A stretch of DNA of 64,000 nucleotides from DYGX01 sp035325905 (GTDB taxonomy: Bacteria > Chloroflexota > Anaerolineae > Aggregatilineales > Aggregatilineaceae), in contig DAOKYY010000003.1 of NCBI GenBank assembly GCA_035325905.1, forward strand, positions 1 to 64,000, in the 5' to 3' direction. Position numbers and translations under genes: made by a program. The notes below the pieces were generated by a model that saw only the letters and a list, made by a program, of their open reading frames with translations, made no database searches and was not told the DNA's origin. Every line of letters starts with the position of its first letter. Within the stretch, counting starts at the first letter, position 1. Shown in pieces: positions 7,493 to 18,495 of this stretch.

Positions 7493-9837
7493 ACCTCGTC
7501 ACGCTCCCGCTGAAGATAGCCATACAACGCCAGAACGGGAACGGCGGGCTGGTTCTCGATCCCATTCTGCCAGAAGCGTCCGATATTCCAGGTCACGATC
7601 AGCTCCTTACGCGCCCGCGTGATGCCGACGTACAGCAGGCGCAGGCGCTCGCGCGCGTAGTCGAGCCGCGCCCGGAGCGTCGCCTCCCCCTCACGGTACG
7701 CGTCACGCTCGATCCCGGCCAGGCGATCAAGCTGCGCCAGAAGCTCGGCTTCCAGATTTAGGCTGTCGCGCACGTACCACCGCTCGCCGATGTAGGTGTC
7801 GTAGGGCTGTCCCGACGGGAAGGCGTAGTTGCTGGCCGCCATCAGGTAAACCCGATCCCATTCCAGCCCCTTGGCGGCGTGCATCGTCGCGACCGTGACG
7901 ATCCCTGGCTTCGGCTCATAGCCGACTTCCGCGTCGTCAAAGCCGATAAACTTGCGCTCGTTGCCGCTGATCACGCCCAGCTCGGCGGCGAACTCCGGCA
8001 GACGCCAGTCAGGATGGCTCTGCGCCAGCCCGCGCAGCAGCACCGCGACCTTGTAGCCGAGCGCCACATCGACCGGCTCGCTGAACAGGTCGCCGCCGAT
8101 GGTCAGAACCAACTGGTCAACCGGCAGAACCGTCGCCTCCAGCCAGCGCTGCACGCGGCGGCGAAATTCCGCGAAGGCGTCTAGCAGCCACGCGTGCTGC
8201 TCCCCGACCGGCAGCCCGCGCAAGACCGCTTCGGGGTCCGACGGCCATAGAAAGTCCTCGACGTTGCGCAGATGCTGGAAGGCGCGCGTCAGCGTCTGGC
8301 GCAGGTCCAGGTCTTCAAACACCTGCGCGCGCTGGTCAGGTGGCATCACGCTCCAATACACCTGCTTGAGCTTGCGCAGGTCGGTCGGCTCGACCAGATA
8401 TTCCAGCACGGTGCGCAGCTGGGCGACGGCCTCGCGCGTCTCGGTCGTGCTGCGCAGCAATTCCTCGTAGGGGATGTCGTGCTTGCGGAGCAAATCGGTC
8501 AGCTTGAAGCCGTGGCTGTTTTCCGGGACGAGCACCGCGACGGTCGGGCGCTCAGCCTGGGGAACGCCCTCAAGCTCGCGGAACAGCTCGGACAGCGAGA
8601 ACCACTCGCCCGCCGCGACCATCTCGCGCTCGCGCTCCGGCGTGATCTTCTGGCCGGGGGTGTACGCGATGTGAATCAGCGCCTGCTCGTCGGGCGGGTT
8701 CTGCTGTGGATCGTCGCCTTCGGTCGGCAGGATGACGCCGCGCCGCACGTGCCGCACCGTGTCGTGCGTGTAATTGAACGCGTCGCGCAGAACCGGGACC
8801 GGATGCTCCTCAGCAGTCCAGCGCACCAGCTCGTTCGCCAGATCGATGATCGCGGGCGCGGAGCGTCCAGACACGGACAGCGGGCGCTCCGCCACGTCCG
8901 GCGTCAGGCTCACGTCCAGAAAGTCGAGCAGGAATTGCGGGTCGGCAGTCGTAAAAGTCGTGTTGATCGCCTGATTCGGGTCGCCGACGCGCACCCAGTT
9001 ACGCCCCTCGCTGAGCAGCTCCAGCATTTCCTGCTGAAGGCGGCTGCTGTCCTGCGCCTCGTCTTCGAGGATATACGGCCAGCGCGCGCGCAACCGGCGC
9101 AAATACTGGCTGTCGCGCTGCAAGGCTTCAAGCGCCAGGCGCACCAGGTCGTCAAAGTCCACCGCGCCACGATAGGCCAGGCTGCGCTGGTAGTCTGCAT
9201 AGACCTCGGTCGCGAAGCGCGCCAGGTCCACTTCCGACCCACCCCGGCGCAGCGGCACGGCCAGCATCTCCGGCGTCACGCGCAAGTCTTTGGCGCGCTT
9301 GATGAACGACAGGATCAGCCCCGGCAGGTCCTGCTCAAGCCGGTAGCGCAGGCTTTTGGGGGTGATGTCGTCGGACTGCTTGCTGTACGACTCGAACAGC
9401 GGCCACCAGTCCGACAGGCGTTGCAAGACGATGTCGCGCTGGATGTCGAGCGCCGACTTCTCGTCGAGAATCGTGAAGTCGTCCGCCAGCCCGACCAGGG
9501 CAGGGCGCTCGCGCACGATGTCGTGCGCCAGACCGTGCAGCGTCCGCACCCGGTAGCCGATATACGACAGCAAGCCGTACTGCTCGCGCAGCACGCGGTC
9601 GATCCGCGCGCGGAAGCTGTTGACGCCGGAATTGGTGAAGGTTACGACCAGGACCTCGCGCTCGCCGTCCAGACCGAACGCGCCCTCACGCGCCAGGGTT
9701 GCCACCAGCCGCGCCGCCAGGTGCGAGAGCGTGAAGGTTTTGCCGGAGCCGGGCACCGCCGCGACGCCAACCTTGCCCCCGGCATAGCCTGAGACGATCG
9801 CTTCCTGCTCAGGGCGAAGCTGCACGCGCTCGGCCAT
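7489..9837 (-). CDS. UvrD/PcrA-type SF1A DNA helicase
   Basis: ATP-dependent 3'-5' DNA translocase of 782 residues. Intact motifs in order: Walker A AAVPGSGKT (26-34), Ia VTFTNSGVNSF, Walker B DEAQD (259-263), motif III GDPNQ (285-289), motif V VATMHAAKGLEW and motif VI LLYVGITRARKEL. Motif III continues as AINTTFTTADP instead of the usual SIYRFRGA, so it is a divergent subgroup. The ATG at 9837 overlaps the stop of the upstream gene by one base (TGATG), and the downstream nuclease start overlaps this stop by 4 bp. A long upstream extension of the same frame is only the shadow of the preceding gene. It is likely the motor of a helicase-nuclease complex like AddAB or AdnAB, with the nuclease on a separate polypeptide. 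Confidence 0.92.
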   Translation of the reverse strand: MAERVQLRPEQEAIVSGYAGGKVGVAAVPGSGKTFTLSHLAARLVATLAREGAFGLDGEREVLVVTFTNSGVNSFRARIDRVLREQYGLLSYIGYRVRTLHGLAHDIVRERPALVGLADDFTILDEKSALDIQRDIVLQRLSDWWPLFESYSKQSDDITPKSLRYRLEQDLPGLILSFIKRAKDLRVTPEMLAVPLRRGGSEVDLARFATEVYADYQRSLAYRGAVDFDDLVRLALEALQRDSQYLRRLRARWPYILEDEAQDSSRLQQEMLELLSEGRNWVRVGDPNQAINTTFTTADPQFLLDFLDVSLTPDVAERPLSVSGRSAPAIIDLANELVRWTAEEHPVPVLRDAFNYTHDTVRHVRRGVILPTEGDDPQQNPPDEQALIHIAYTPGQKITPEREREMVAAGEWFSLSELFRELEGVPQAERPTVAVLVPENSHGFKLTDLLRKHDIPYEELLRSTTETREAVAQLRTVLEYLVEPTDLRKLKQVYWSVMPPDQRAQVFEDLDLRQTLTRAFQHLRNVEDFLWPSDPEAVLRGLPVGEQHAWLLDAFAEFRRRVQRWLEATVLPVDQLVLTIGGDLFSEPVDVALGYKVAVLLRGLAQSHPDWRLPEFAAELGVISGNERKFIGFDDAEVGYEPKPGIVTVATMHAAKGLEWDRVYLMAASNYAFPSGQPYDTYIGERWYVRDSLNLEAELLAQLDRLAGIERDAYREGEATLRARLDYARERLRLLYVGITRARKELIVTWNIGRFWQNGIENQPAVPVLALYGYLQRERDEV

Positions 9838-11897
9838 CAGGCGCTTTCCTCGGCGGCGGGCGGCTGCGCGAGCCGCTGGACGATTTGCAGCAGCGGGCCG
9901 CGCTGCTCGTAGCCGCTCTCGCCGAGATCGCACACGGCGAGCGTAATGTGCTGGCGGCAGCGGCGAACCAGCCCCAGCACCAGGCGGCGCAACGCGTCCC
10001 GGCGCGCGTAGAACTCCAGATCGTCCGTCCAGATCTGGTCGGCGGGGTAGCCGCGCGCGAGCACATAGGGATGCGTCAGCGGCTGCTCCAGACGCTCCCA
10101 CCACACGCCGCTGCCCACATCCAGCCAGAACTGGTGATCGACCACGCGGCCCCGCATCAGAAAGGTGTAGGCTGGGGCGAGGAACACGGCGTCCTGCTGC
10201 TCCTGCTGCCAGCTTGAAAGGTACAGCGCCGCCAGCAGCCCTTCCTGCACCAGCGTGTAGTATTCGTGCCCCGGTGCGCGCCAGTCGTCGGCGCCGTCGG
10301 GATAGAGGATCTGGCGGAACTTGCGCGCCGACTCGACCAGCTCGGCCACGACGCGCCCGGCTTCCAGATCGGTGTGGAAACCGTAGCCCGGCTGCGACAC
10401 GACTTCCCCGAACAGACGGCTGAAGAAATGATCGGGCGGCGACAGGGGCGCGTCCTGCCCGAAATCCACCAGCCAGCGGCGCAGGCGCTCGTACTGCTCT
10501 CCCGCGCGGTACGAGATCCGCTCCTGCATGCCGGACTTGATCGCGTCGAACGAGCCGAGGCCGCCGTGCCCCGGCCGGTACACAATCTGCGCCAGCAGCC
10601 AGGCGCGCACCGGGTCCAGCGGGCCGATCACCTGTTGCAGCGCATCGACTACGTCCAGCACCGGCGGATCGGCGTGCCACTCCGGGTAGGCGAGGGCCAT
10701 CAGCGTTAGCATAGCGCGCGCCGCTGGCTCGTCGCGCAGGGCGCGCGACGGGCGGTGCGACACCGCCTGGATGCCGCGCTCGGCCAGGCGCTCCATCAGC
10801 TCGAAGCGCAGCGAGTCCCCCAGCAGCGGCGCGAGGACCGCGATCTGGCCCGGCGGGGTCCCGGCTTCGACCAGCGCCGCGATCTCGTCCACCACGCCGC
10901 TGATCATCTGCGGGTAAAACTTATGCGTCTGGAGGCTGAAGGCCGCTGCCTGTTCACCGGCGCCGTCAGTTCCCGGCGCGGCGCCCTCCAGCAGCGCGGC
11001 CAGGCTTTTCGCCAGCGCCGCGACAGGCGTCGGCGGCTCGGCAGGGGGATCGCGCTGCTCGACCGTGTCGCACAGCGCCGCCAGCTCGGCCATGCCGCTA
11101 GGGTCCGCGCCCAGGAAGATGCGATAGCCCGCGTCGCGGTCGTAGATCAGCAGCGCCGAGTCGAGATCGTTCCAGGCCCAGCGGATGAAATCGGCCACCA
11201 GCGGGACGTTTTCCTCCAGGTTATCGGCGACCAGGTGGCGATACTGCCCGGCGAACCAGCGCCGGTACTCCGGCTCGGCCAGCAACTGCTGCGTATATAG
11301 CTCGATCTGGAACGAGAAATCGAGCAGGTTATGATCCTGGCACAGCGCGCGGAAGCTGCGCGCCAGCTCGACGCTCGCCCGGTAGACCGGCGGGCGGCTG
11401 GAATGGCGGTCCCCCCAGGCCGTGATCAGGCGCGATTCGATCTCGTCCAGCGAGAAGCCGTTCACCGCCGCCTTGTTGAGGTTGTCGAGCGTCTGGCGAA
11501 TGATCTGCCCGCGCCGCAGGCTGACGCTGTCGTAGATACCGCTGCGGATCTGCTCGGCTGTGAGCCGGCTCATGTAGTATTGCGCGGTTTCGAGCGTCAG
11601 GAAGCTTGGCTCGCGCGCGGGATCGCGGAAGCCCGCGCGTCCGGCGACCAGCGGCCAGAACAGCTCCAGCCCGCGCCGCGCCAGCCCGCCGAGCGTGGCG
11701 ATATCCAGCGGCGCGACGCCCGGCCAGTCGGGCGCGGCCTGCGCCCGCTGGTATGGCGTGCCCAGCGAGCGGGCGGGGAGCAGAATCAGCACCTCTTCCG
11801 CCGGGACGCCACTTTCAAGCAGGGCGCGGATATGCTCCAGCGCGCTGGAGGTTTTTCCGGTGCCGGCCGGGCCTTCGATGTAGCGTGACTGGTTCAT
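9837..11897 (-). CDS. Degenerate SF1 helicase-like protein (AddB/AdnA-like partner)
   Basis: First gene of the end-processing operon, 686 residues. Walker A is intact (GPAGTGKT, residues 9-16), but the place of Walker B reads HLVADNLEEN (221-230), with Asn where the catalytic Glu should be, and the motif III region reads LLIYDRDAGYRIFLGADP, lacking the sensor Gln. This looks like an SF1 protein that has lost ATP hydrolysis and acts as a structural or DNA-recognition subunit, as AddB and AdnA do for their partners. I chose the ATG at 11897 because GGAG lies five bases upstream and the protein then begins directly before Walker A; an upstream in-frame ATG at 12029 lies above the promoter. No C-terminal nuclease domain is present. 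Confidence 0.75.
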   Translation of the reverse strand: MNQSRYIEGPAGTGKTSSALEHIRALLESGVPAEEVLILLPARSLGTPYQRAQAAPDWPGVAPLDIATLGGLARRGLELFWPLVAGRAGFRDPAREPSFLTLETAQYYMSRLTAEQIRSGIYDSVSLRRGQIIRQTLDNLNKAAVNGFSLDEIESRLITAWGDRHSSRPPVYRASVELARSFRALCQDHNLLDFSFQIELYTQQLLAEPEYRRWFAGQYRHLVADNLEENVPLVADFIRWAWNDLDSALLIYDRDAGYRIFLGADPSGMAELAALCDTVEQRDPPAEPPTPVAALAKSLAALLEGAAPGTDGAGEQAAAFSLQTHKFYPQMISGVVDEIAALVEAGTPPGQIAVLAPLLGDSLRFELMERLAERGIQAVSHRPSRALRDEPAARAMLTLMALAYPEWHADPPVLDVVDALQQVIGPLDPVRAWLLAQIVYRPGHGGLGSFDAIKSGMQERISYRAGEQYERLRRWLVDFGQDAPLSPPDHFFSRLFGEVVSQPGYGFHTDLEAGRVVAELVESARKFRQILYPDGADDWRAPGHEYYTLVQEGLLAALYLSSWQQEQQDAVFLAPAYTFLMRGRVVDHQFWLDVGSGVWWERLEQPLTHPYVLARGYPADQIWTDDLEFYARRDALRRLVLGLVRRCRQHITLAVCDLGESGYEQRGPLLQIVQRLAQPPAAEESA

Positions 11898-11911
11898 CGG
11901 CTCCGATAGGC

Positions 11912-11923
11912 AAACATATGTTC
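11912..11923 (-). promoter_or_regulatory. LexA/SOS-box-like dyad in the leader of the helicase-nuclease operon
   Basis: On the minus strand the site reads GAACATATGTTT, which fits the Gram-positive LexA (DinR) consensus GAACRNRYGTTY at every position. It lies between the putative -10 (11934-11939) and the start codon (11897), a typical repressor position. Binding is inferred; no lexA gene is in the window. Confidence 0.5.
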
Positions 11924-11933
11924 TGAGAGGCCA

Positions 11934-11939
11934 AGTATA
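11934..11939 (-). promoter_or_regulatory. Putative extended -10 (TGGTATACT) of the helicase-nuclease operon
   Basis: Minus-strand TATACT preceded by GTGG, 37 bp upstream of the ATG at 11897. A poor -35 candidate, TGTTCG, lies 17 bp further upstream (11957-11962). Confidence 0.45.
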
Positions 11940-12124
11940 CCACATTACGGCGAAATCGAACACTTTTTCCCGTGAGCCGGCCGGAATATGGAGCTTGCTG
12001 CTGACGGTGGGTGCGGGCCAGATCCCCAAAGATTGGGGTATGCAGCATCCCCGTCCGGGCGCTGTATGGTATTATAGGCGGTCGATGGCATACGCAAGAC
12101 AACTCACCGAAGGAACAAGCCCGA

Positions 12125-14947
<2,823 letters not shown>

Positions 14948-14949
14948 GT

Positions 14950-14985
14950 GCCGCCGGGCTGCCCCGCCGGGCGGCCCTGTTTGTT
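14950..14985 (+). terminator. Terminator after the P-type ATPase gene
   Basis: GCCGCC (14950-14955) can pair with GGCGGC (14970-14975), followed by CCTGTTTGTT. A second hairpin follows at 15025-15054. Confidence 0.6.
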
Positions 14986-15024
14986 AGGTGAGTGGGCTGA
15001 ACGACACGACGCCAGGGAAAAAGC

Positions 15025-15054
15025 GAGCGTCGCGTGTGGGGAGACGCGACGCTC
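15025..15054. terminator. Perfect 10-bp hairpin between convergent genes
   Basis: GAGCGTCGCG (15025-15034) is the exact reverse complement of CGCGACGCTC (15045-15054), with a 10-base loop. There is no T-run on the plus strand. It probably backs up the preceding terminator or stabilises an mRNA end. Confidence 0.5.
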
Positions 15055-15152
15055 AAGCGGGTGGGGTGGTGGGATGTCTATTCACCACTACACGTTTCAG
15101 TATAGGCAACTCGCGGAGCCTTGTCAAGCCGCCTCACCGAAGATTTACGGAT

Positions 15153-15881
15153 TTAACGCGACCCGTGACGCTGTCGCAAGTGCTCGACAATCGCGGCGAT
15201 CAACTGCGGATCCATTTCGTTAGAGGCATGCTGCGCAGACAGCACACGCGGCTGGTCGTCGCCCTCGACCCGGATTTGCCACATGCCGGCATCGTAACTG
15301 CTGCCAAGCACATCTAGCCAGGCGATCGACCAGTCACGACGCTGCCCCAGCAGGTGCAGCTTGAGGTCCGTGCCGTACAGCTTGCCGGAGTCGATAATCT
15401 CGCTCTGTCCTGAGCGGAAAATCCACGTCTGCGGCGCCACACGCGCCAGCGTGACTCCACGCAATTCCAGCCACACCGTCTCGCCTGGATCGATAAACGG
15501 CGGCAGCGGGTCCAGCGCCAGCGGCGCCAGCCACGACAGGTCGCCTTCGGCGGTCTGGCGCACGCGCTGGCGCTGAACATAGCCGTTCGTGCTGACCTGA
15601 AGCGCCGCGCCCTGATCGAGCCACTCGCCGCCGCCAAACTGCTGGGCGACGTAGTAGTAGCGATCCGCGTGACTCACCTTGCGATAGCGGATGCGCCACT
15701 CGTCGCGCTCTGGCAGCGCGTCCAGCTCGGCGACCGCGCCGCAATGGCTGCACTTGATCACCGGGAAACTGTCGCTGCGCACCAGGCGCGACCGGCCGCT
15801 CTCAATGCTGACCGCGCCTTCGGAATGGCAGAACAGGCATCCCTGAACCGGAGGCAGCGAAGCGAGCCAGTGATCGGCCAT
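15153..15881 (-). CDS. Conserved hypothetical protein with N-terminal zinc ribbon
   Basis: A 242-residue protein with no function I recognise. Two CxxC pairs (CLFC at about 15-18 and CSHC at about 43-46) form a probable zinc ribbon. The middle part is beta-rich, and the last 25 residues (DPQLIAAIVEHLRQRH) form a short amphipathic helix like those in SHOCT-type proteins. No signal peptide or membrane segment, so it is probably cytoplasmic. It lies 21 bp after trpS on the same strand and may be co-transcribed. The zinc ribbon is well supported; nothing else is. Confidence 0.7.
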   Translation of the reverse strand: MADHWLASLPPVQGCLFCHSEGAVSIESGRSRLVRSDSFPVIKCSHCGAVAELDALPERDEWRIRYRKVSHADRYYYVAQQFGGGEWLDQGAALQVSTNGYVQRQRVRQTAEGDLSWLAPLALDPLPPFIDPGETVWLELRGVTLARVAPQTWIFRSGQSEIIDSGKLYGTDLKLHLLGQRRDWSIAWLDVLGSSYDAGMWQIRVEGDDQPRVLSAQHASNEMDPQLIAAIVEHLRQRHGSR

Positions 15882-15902
15882 CGTCGGCGCTCCTGCGCGA
15901 GG

Positions 15903-16931
15903 CTACGCGCGTGCTTTGAGGAACCCCATTCGTTCGCGGACGAGCGCCAGCGTCGCATTGGCGACTTCGGCGGCGCGCGCCGCGCCCTCTGCCAGCAGGT
16001 TATCGATGTAGGTGTCGTCGCGGGTCAGCTCGCGGTAGCGCGCCTGGATCGGCTCCAGCGTCTCGATGAGAACGGCGGCGACCTCCTTCTTCAGGTCGCC
16101 ATAGCCGCGCGCCGGGGCGAAATGCGCCTCGATCGCGTCGCGCGACTGCCCGGTGAGCGCCTCATATAGCTCCAGCAGGTTGTTGACGCCAGCGCGCTCC
16201 GGGTCGTTTGAGAAAGCGATCTCGCGCCCGGAGTCGGTCACGGCGCGCATGACGGTCTTCCTTACCTTGTCGGGCGGGTCGAGCAGGTGCACCGCGTGAT
16301 ACTCGGAGGTCTCGCTCTTGCTCATTTTGGCCGTCGGGTCGTCAAACGCGCGGATGCGCGCCCCGGCGAGCGGGATCATCGCCTCCGGGATGGTGAACGT
16401 TTCGCCAAACAGATGGTTGAAACGCTGCGCCAGGTCGCGCGTGATCTCAAGGTGCTGGCGCTGATCGTCGCCCACTGGTACGGCGTCGGCCTGGTATAGC
16501 AGAATGTCAGCCGCCATCAGGACCGGGTACGCCAGCAGCCCAGCGCCGACCGACTCGGCCTGTTGCTTGGCGGATTTATCCTTGAACTGCGTCATACGGT
16601 ACAGCCAGCCGAGCGGCGTGATGCAGTTCAGCAGCCACGACAGCTCGCTATGGGCGGGCACATGCGACTGCACGAAGATGGTCGAGATTTCGGGGTCGAT
16701 CCCGCTGGCGAGATAGAGCGCGGCGACCTCGCGAGTCTTGGCGCGCAGCTCGGCGGGGTCGTAGGGAGTCGTGATGGCGTGCAGATCGACGACGCAGAAG
16801 AAGCTCTCGAAGCGGTGCTGCTCGCGCGCCCACTGCTTCAGCGCGCCGAGATAGTTTCCGATCGTGAGGTTGCCGGAGGGCTGGACGCCCGAAAGGACGC
16901 GCTTGCGGCGCTGGGGACTGCTTTCGCTCAT
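15903..16931 (-). CDS. trpS: Tryptophanyl-tRNA synthetase
   Basis: Class I aminoacyl-tRNA synthetase that charges tRNA-Trp. The 342-residue length is typical. The HIGH-type motif appears as PSGNLTIGNYLGAL (about residues 17-30) and the KMSKS loop as AKMSKSE (about 200). I chose the ATG at 16931 because AGGAC lies about ten bases upstream and the product then aligns with the family; an in-frame upstream extension to 17033 runs towards the tRNA-Arg gene and adds nothing conserved. It lies downstream of tRNA-Arg(TCG) and upstream of the zinc-ribbon gene, all on the minus strand. No T-box or trp leader peptide is visible. Confidence 0.96.
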   Translation of the reverse strand: MSESSPQRRKRVLSGVQPSGNLTIGNYLGALKQWAREQHRFESFFCVVDLHAITTPYDPAELRAKTREVAALYLASGIDPEISTIFVQSHVPAHSELSWLLNCITPLGWLYRMTQFKDKSAKQQAESVGAGLLAYPVLMAADILLYQADAVPVGDDQRQHLEITRDLAQRFNHLFGETFTIPEAMIPLAGARIRAFDDPTAKMSKSETSEYHAVHLLDPPDKVRKTVMRAVTDSGREIAFSNDPERAGVNNLLELYEALTGQSRDAIEAHFAPARGYGDLKKEVAAVLIETLEPIQARYRELTRDDTYIDNLLAEGAARAAEVANATLALVRERMGFLKARA

Positions 16932-17057
16932 CTGGCCGATGTCCTGATTCGTGATGGGGCGCGTCCGTCCGCCGGGCGCGCGACGCGGGTGCATGGCAGA
17001 AGGGATTGTAACATCGGCAGGGAGCGCGATCAACCGCTACGCGAAGCGGTTGGGCTA

Positions 17058-17130
17058 TGCCGCCGGCAGGACTCGAACCCGCGACGCCTAGTTCCGAAGA
17101 CTAGCGCTCTGTCCACTGAGCTACGGCGGC
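17058..17130 (-). tRNA. tRNA-Arg (anticodon TCG)
   Basis: On the minus strand the acceptor GCCGCCG (5' end at 17130) pairs with CGGCGGC (17065-17059) before an A discriminator. The anticodon arm is CTAGT-CTTCGGA-ACTAG, giving anticodon TCG, and the T-arm reads GCGGG-TTCGAGT-CCTGC. CCA is not encoded. It sits between an unknown gene and trpS. Confidence 0.95.
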
Positions 17131-17174
17131 TGATGGGCACGATGTTACCACCGCCGCCCGCGCCGGGCAACCGT

Positions 17175-17975
17175 CTACCAGACAGCGCCAGGAAACGTCT
17201 CGATCTGCGCCCGCTCGCCGACGCGCTTGTACATCTGCACGTCGGTAAAGGGGAAATCTAGAATACCGTCATGAATGGCCCAGGACCGCCCGGAGATGCT
17301 CTTCCAGGCGTCGGGCGCGCGGAAGGGCGTCTCGCCTGTCAGGCGCGCGTGCAGCGCCCCGCCGGGCTGAAACTCGGCATGGATCGCTTCCATCAGCCGC
17401 AGCCCGCGCGAATAGGCGAAGCCAAACCGCTCGAAGATGATCGCGTTGTGATAAAACAACGGCTCGATGAAAAACATCGTATGACCCATCTTCTTGACGA
17501 ACAGCTCGAAGGTAGGAATGCCGGTGCGGAAGACGCGCAGCCCGCGCCGGACTTGCCCCGGCGCGAGTCCGGCGCGCAGCGCGCGGATTTCCTCCGGGAT
17601 GTTGCGCCCGGCCGTGCCAAGCTGCGTGGACAGGCCGTTCTCATCGCGGTCGACGTCAAAGCGCGGCGCGTGGGGGTCATTGACCACGGCCAGCAAGACG
17701 GCAAGCTGGTTGTTCAATGTGTCAGCCAGGTGCAGATACAACACCGGGTCGAGGGCATCTGGCCGATGGCGCACCGCGAGTTCAACCGCGTGGCCGCCGG
17801 GCGGGCAGCGGAATTCGATCACCGGGCGCCCGTCCACCGTCAGCGTATCGGGGTCGATGTCGAATTGGGCGAAGACCCAGTCCGGGATCAGCGTGCGGTA
17901 GATCGCGCGCTTTTCAGGCATGGGCAAGTCGTTGATGGCGCGGATCGAGTCCGGCCAGGGCGCGGGCTGATGCAC
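17175..17975 (-). CDS. Conserved hypothetical protein
   Basis: A 266-residue protein I cannot assign. It has no signal peptide, transmembrane segment or nucleotide-binding motif. It is moderately acidic with well-spaced aromatic residues and looks like a single globular alpha/beta domain; features to search with include CPPGGHAVELAVRHRP (about residues 57-72) and KKMGHTMFFIEPLFYHN (about 161-177). It lies 20 bp downstream of smpB on the same strand, suggesting translation in the S41-S41-smpB operon. The coding call rests on its consistent frame, length and neighbourly spacing. Confidence 0.7.
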   Translation of the reverse strand: MHQPAPWPDSIRAINDLPMPEKRAIYRTLIPDWVFAQFDIDPDTLTVDGRPVIEFRCPPGGHAVELAVRHRPDALDPVLYLHLADTLNNQLAVLLAVVNDPHAPRFDVDRDENGLSTQLGTAGRNIPEEIRALRAGLAPGQVRRGLRVFRTGIPTFELFVKKMGHTMFFIEPLFYHNAIIFERFGFAYSRGLRLMEAIHAEFQPGGALHARLTGETPFRAPDAWKSISGRSWAIHDGILDFPFTDVQMYKRVGERAQIETFPGAVW

Positions 17976-17995
17976 CGTCTCGGTCCCCGTGCGGC

Positions 17996-18457
17996 TTAGC
18001 GCTCGCGGTCGCGCAGCGATCGCTCGATCTGGCGCTGGGTGTCGCGCTCGCGCAGCGATTCGCGCTTGTCGTACTGCTTCTTGCCGCGCGCGACGGCGAT
18101 CTCCACTTTGGCGATGCCCTTGGTCAGGTACATCATCAGCGGGATGATCGTCAGCCCTTTCTCCTGCACGCGGCTGAGCAGGCGGTCGATCTCGCGCCGG
18201 TGCAGCAGCAGCTTGCGCGGGCGGAGCGGCTCGTGCCCGTAAATCCCGGCCTGCTCGTAGCTCGCGATATGCGCGTTAACCAGCCATAGCTCACCGTCTC
18301 GCGCCTGGACGTAGCTCTCGCGCAGGTTCACGGACCCGGCGCGGATCGATTTGATCTCGGACCCCATCAGCGCGATTCCGGCTTCGAACGTGTCCAGGAT
18401 TTCGTAGTCGTGTCGCGCCTTGCGGTTGGTGGTGACGATCTTGCGTCCTTCGGCCAT
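17996..18457 (-). CDS. smpB: SsrA (tmRNA)-binding protein SmpB
   Basis: Binds tmRNA and brings it to stalled ribosomes for trans-translation. The 153-residue protein has the OB-fold N-terminus (NRKARHDYEILDTFEAG), the conserved GSEIKSIRAGSVNLRESY and the basic tail that becomes helical in the decoding centre (KKQYDKRESLRERD). I chose the ATG at 18457 (MAEGRK) over the ATG at 18499, which would overlap the upstream protease stop and add a stretch not seen in the family. It follows the two S41 proteases by 38 bp. The tmRNA gene itself is not in the window. Confidence 0.95.
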   Translation of the reverse strand: MAEGRKIVTTNRKARHDYEILDTFEAGIALMGSEIKSIRAGSVNLRESYVQARDGELWLVNAHIASYEQAGIYGHEPLRPRKLLLHRREIDRLLSRVQEKGLTIIPLMMYLTKGIAKVEIAVARGKKQYDKRESLRERDTQRQIERSLRDRER

Positions 18458-18495
18458 GTTTTCGTCTCTTGTGTGCTTTCGTGTGTTCTCGTATG

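Noticed and set aside
9838..10680. Long N-terminal extension of the UvrD-like helicase
   Set aside because: The open frame continues upstream for 281 codons, but its composition is Arg/Ala-rich shadow sequence antisense-free of motifs and it lies wholly inside the preceding gene; the ATG at 9837 gives a canonical helicase N-terminus.
17058..17130. tRNA-Arg(TCG) as an attachment site of an integrated element
   Set aside because: No repeated tRNA 3' end, integrase or foreign-looking block is adjacent; the neighbours are housekeeping genes.
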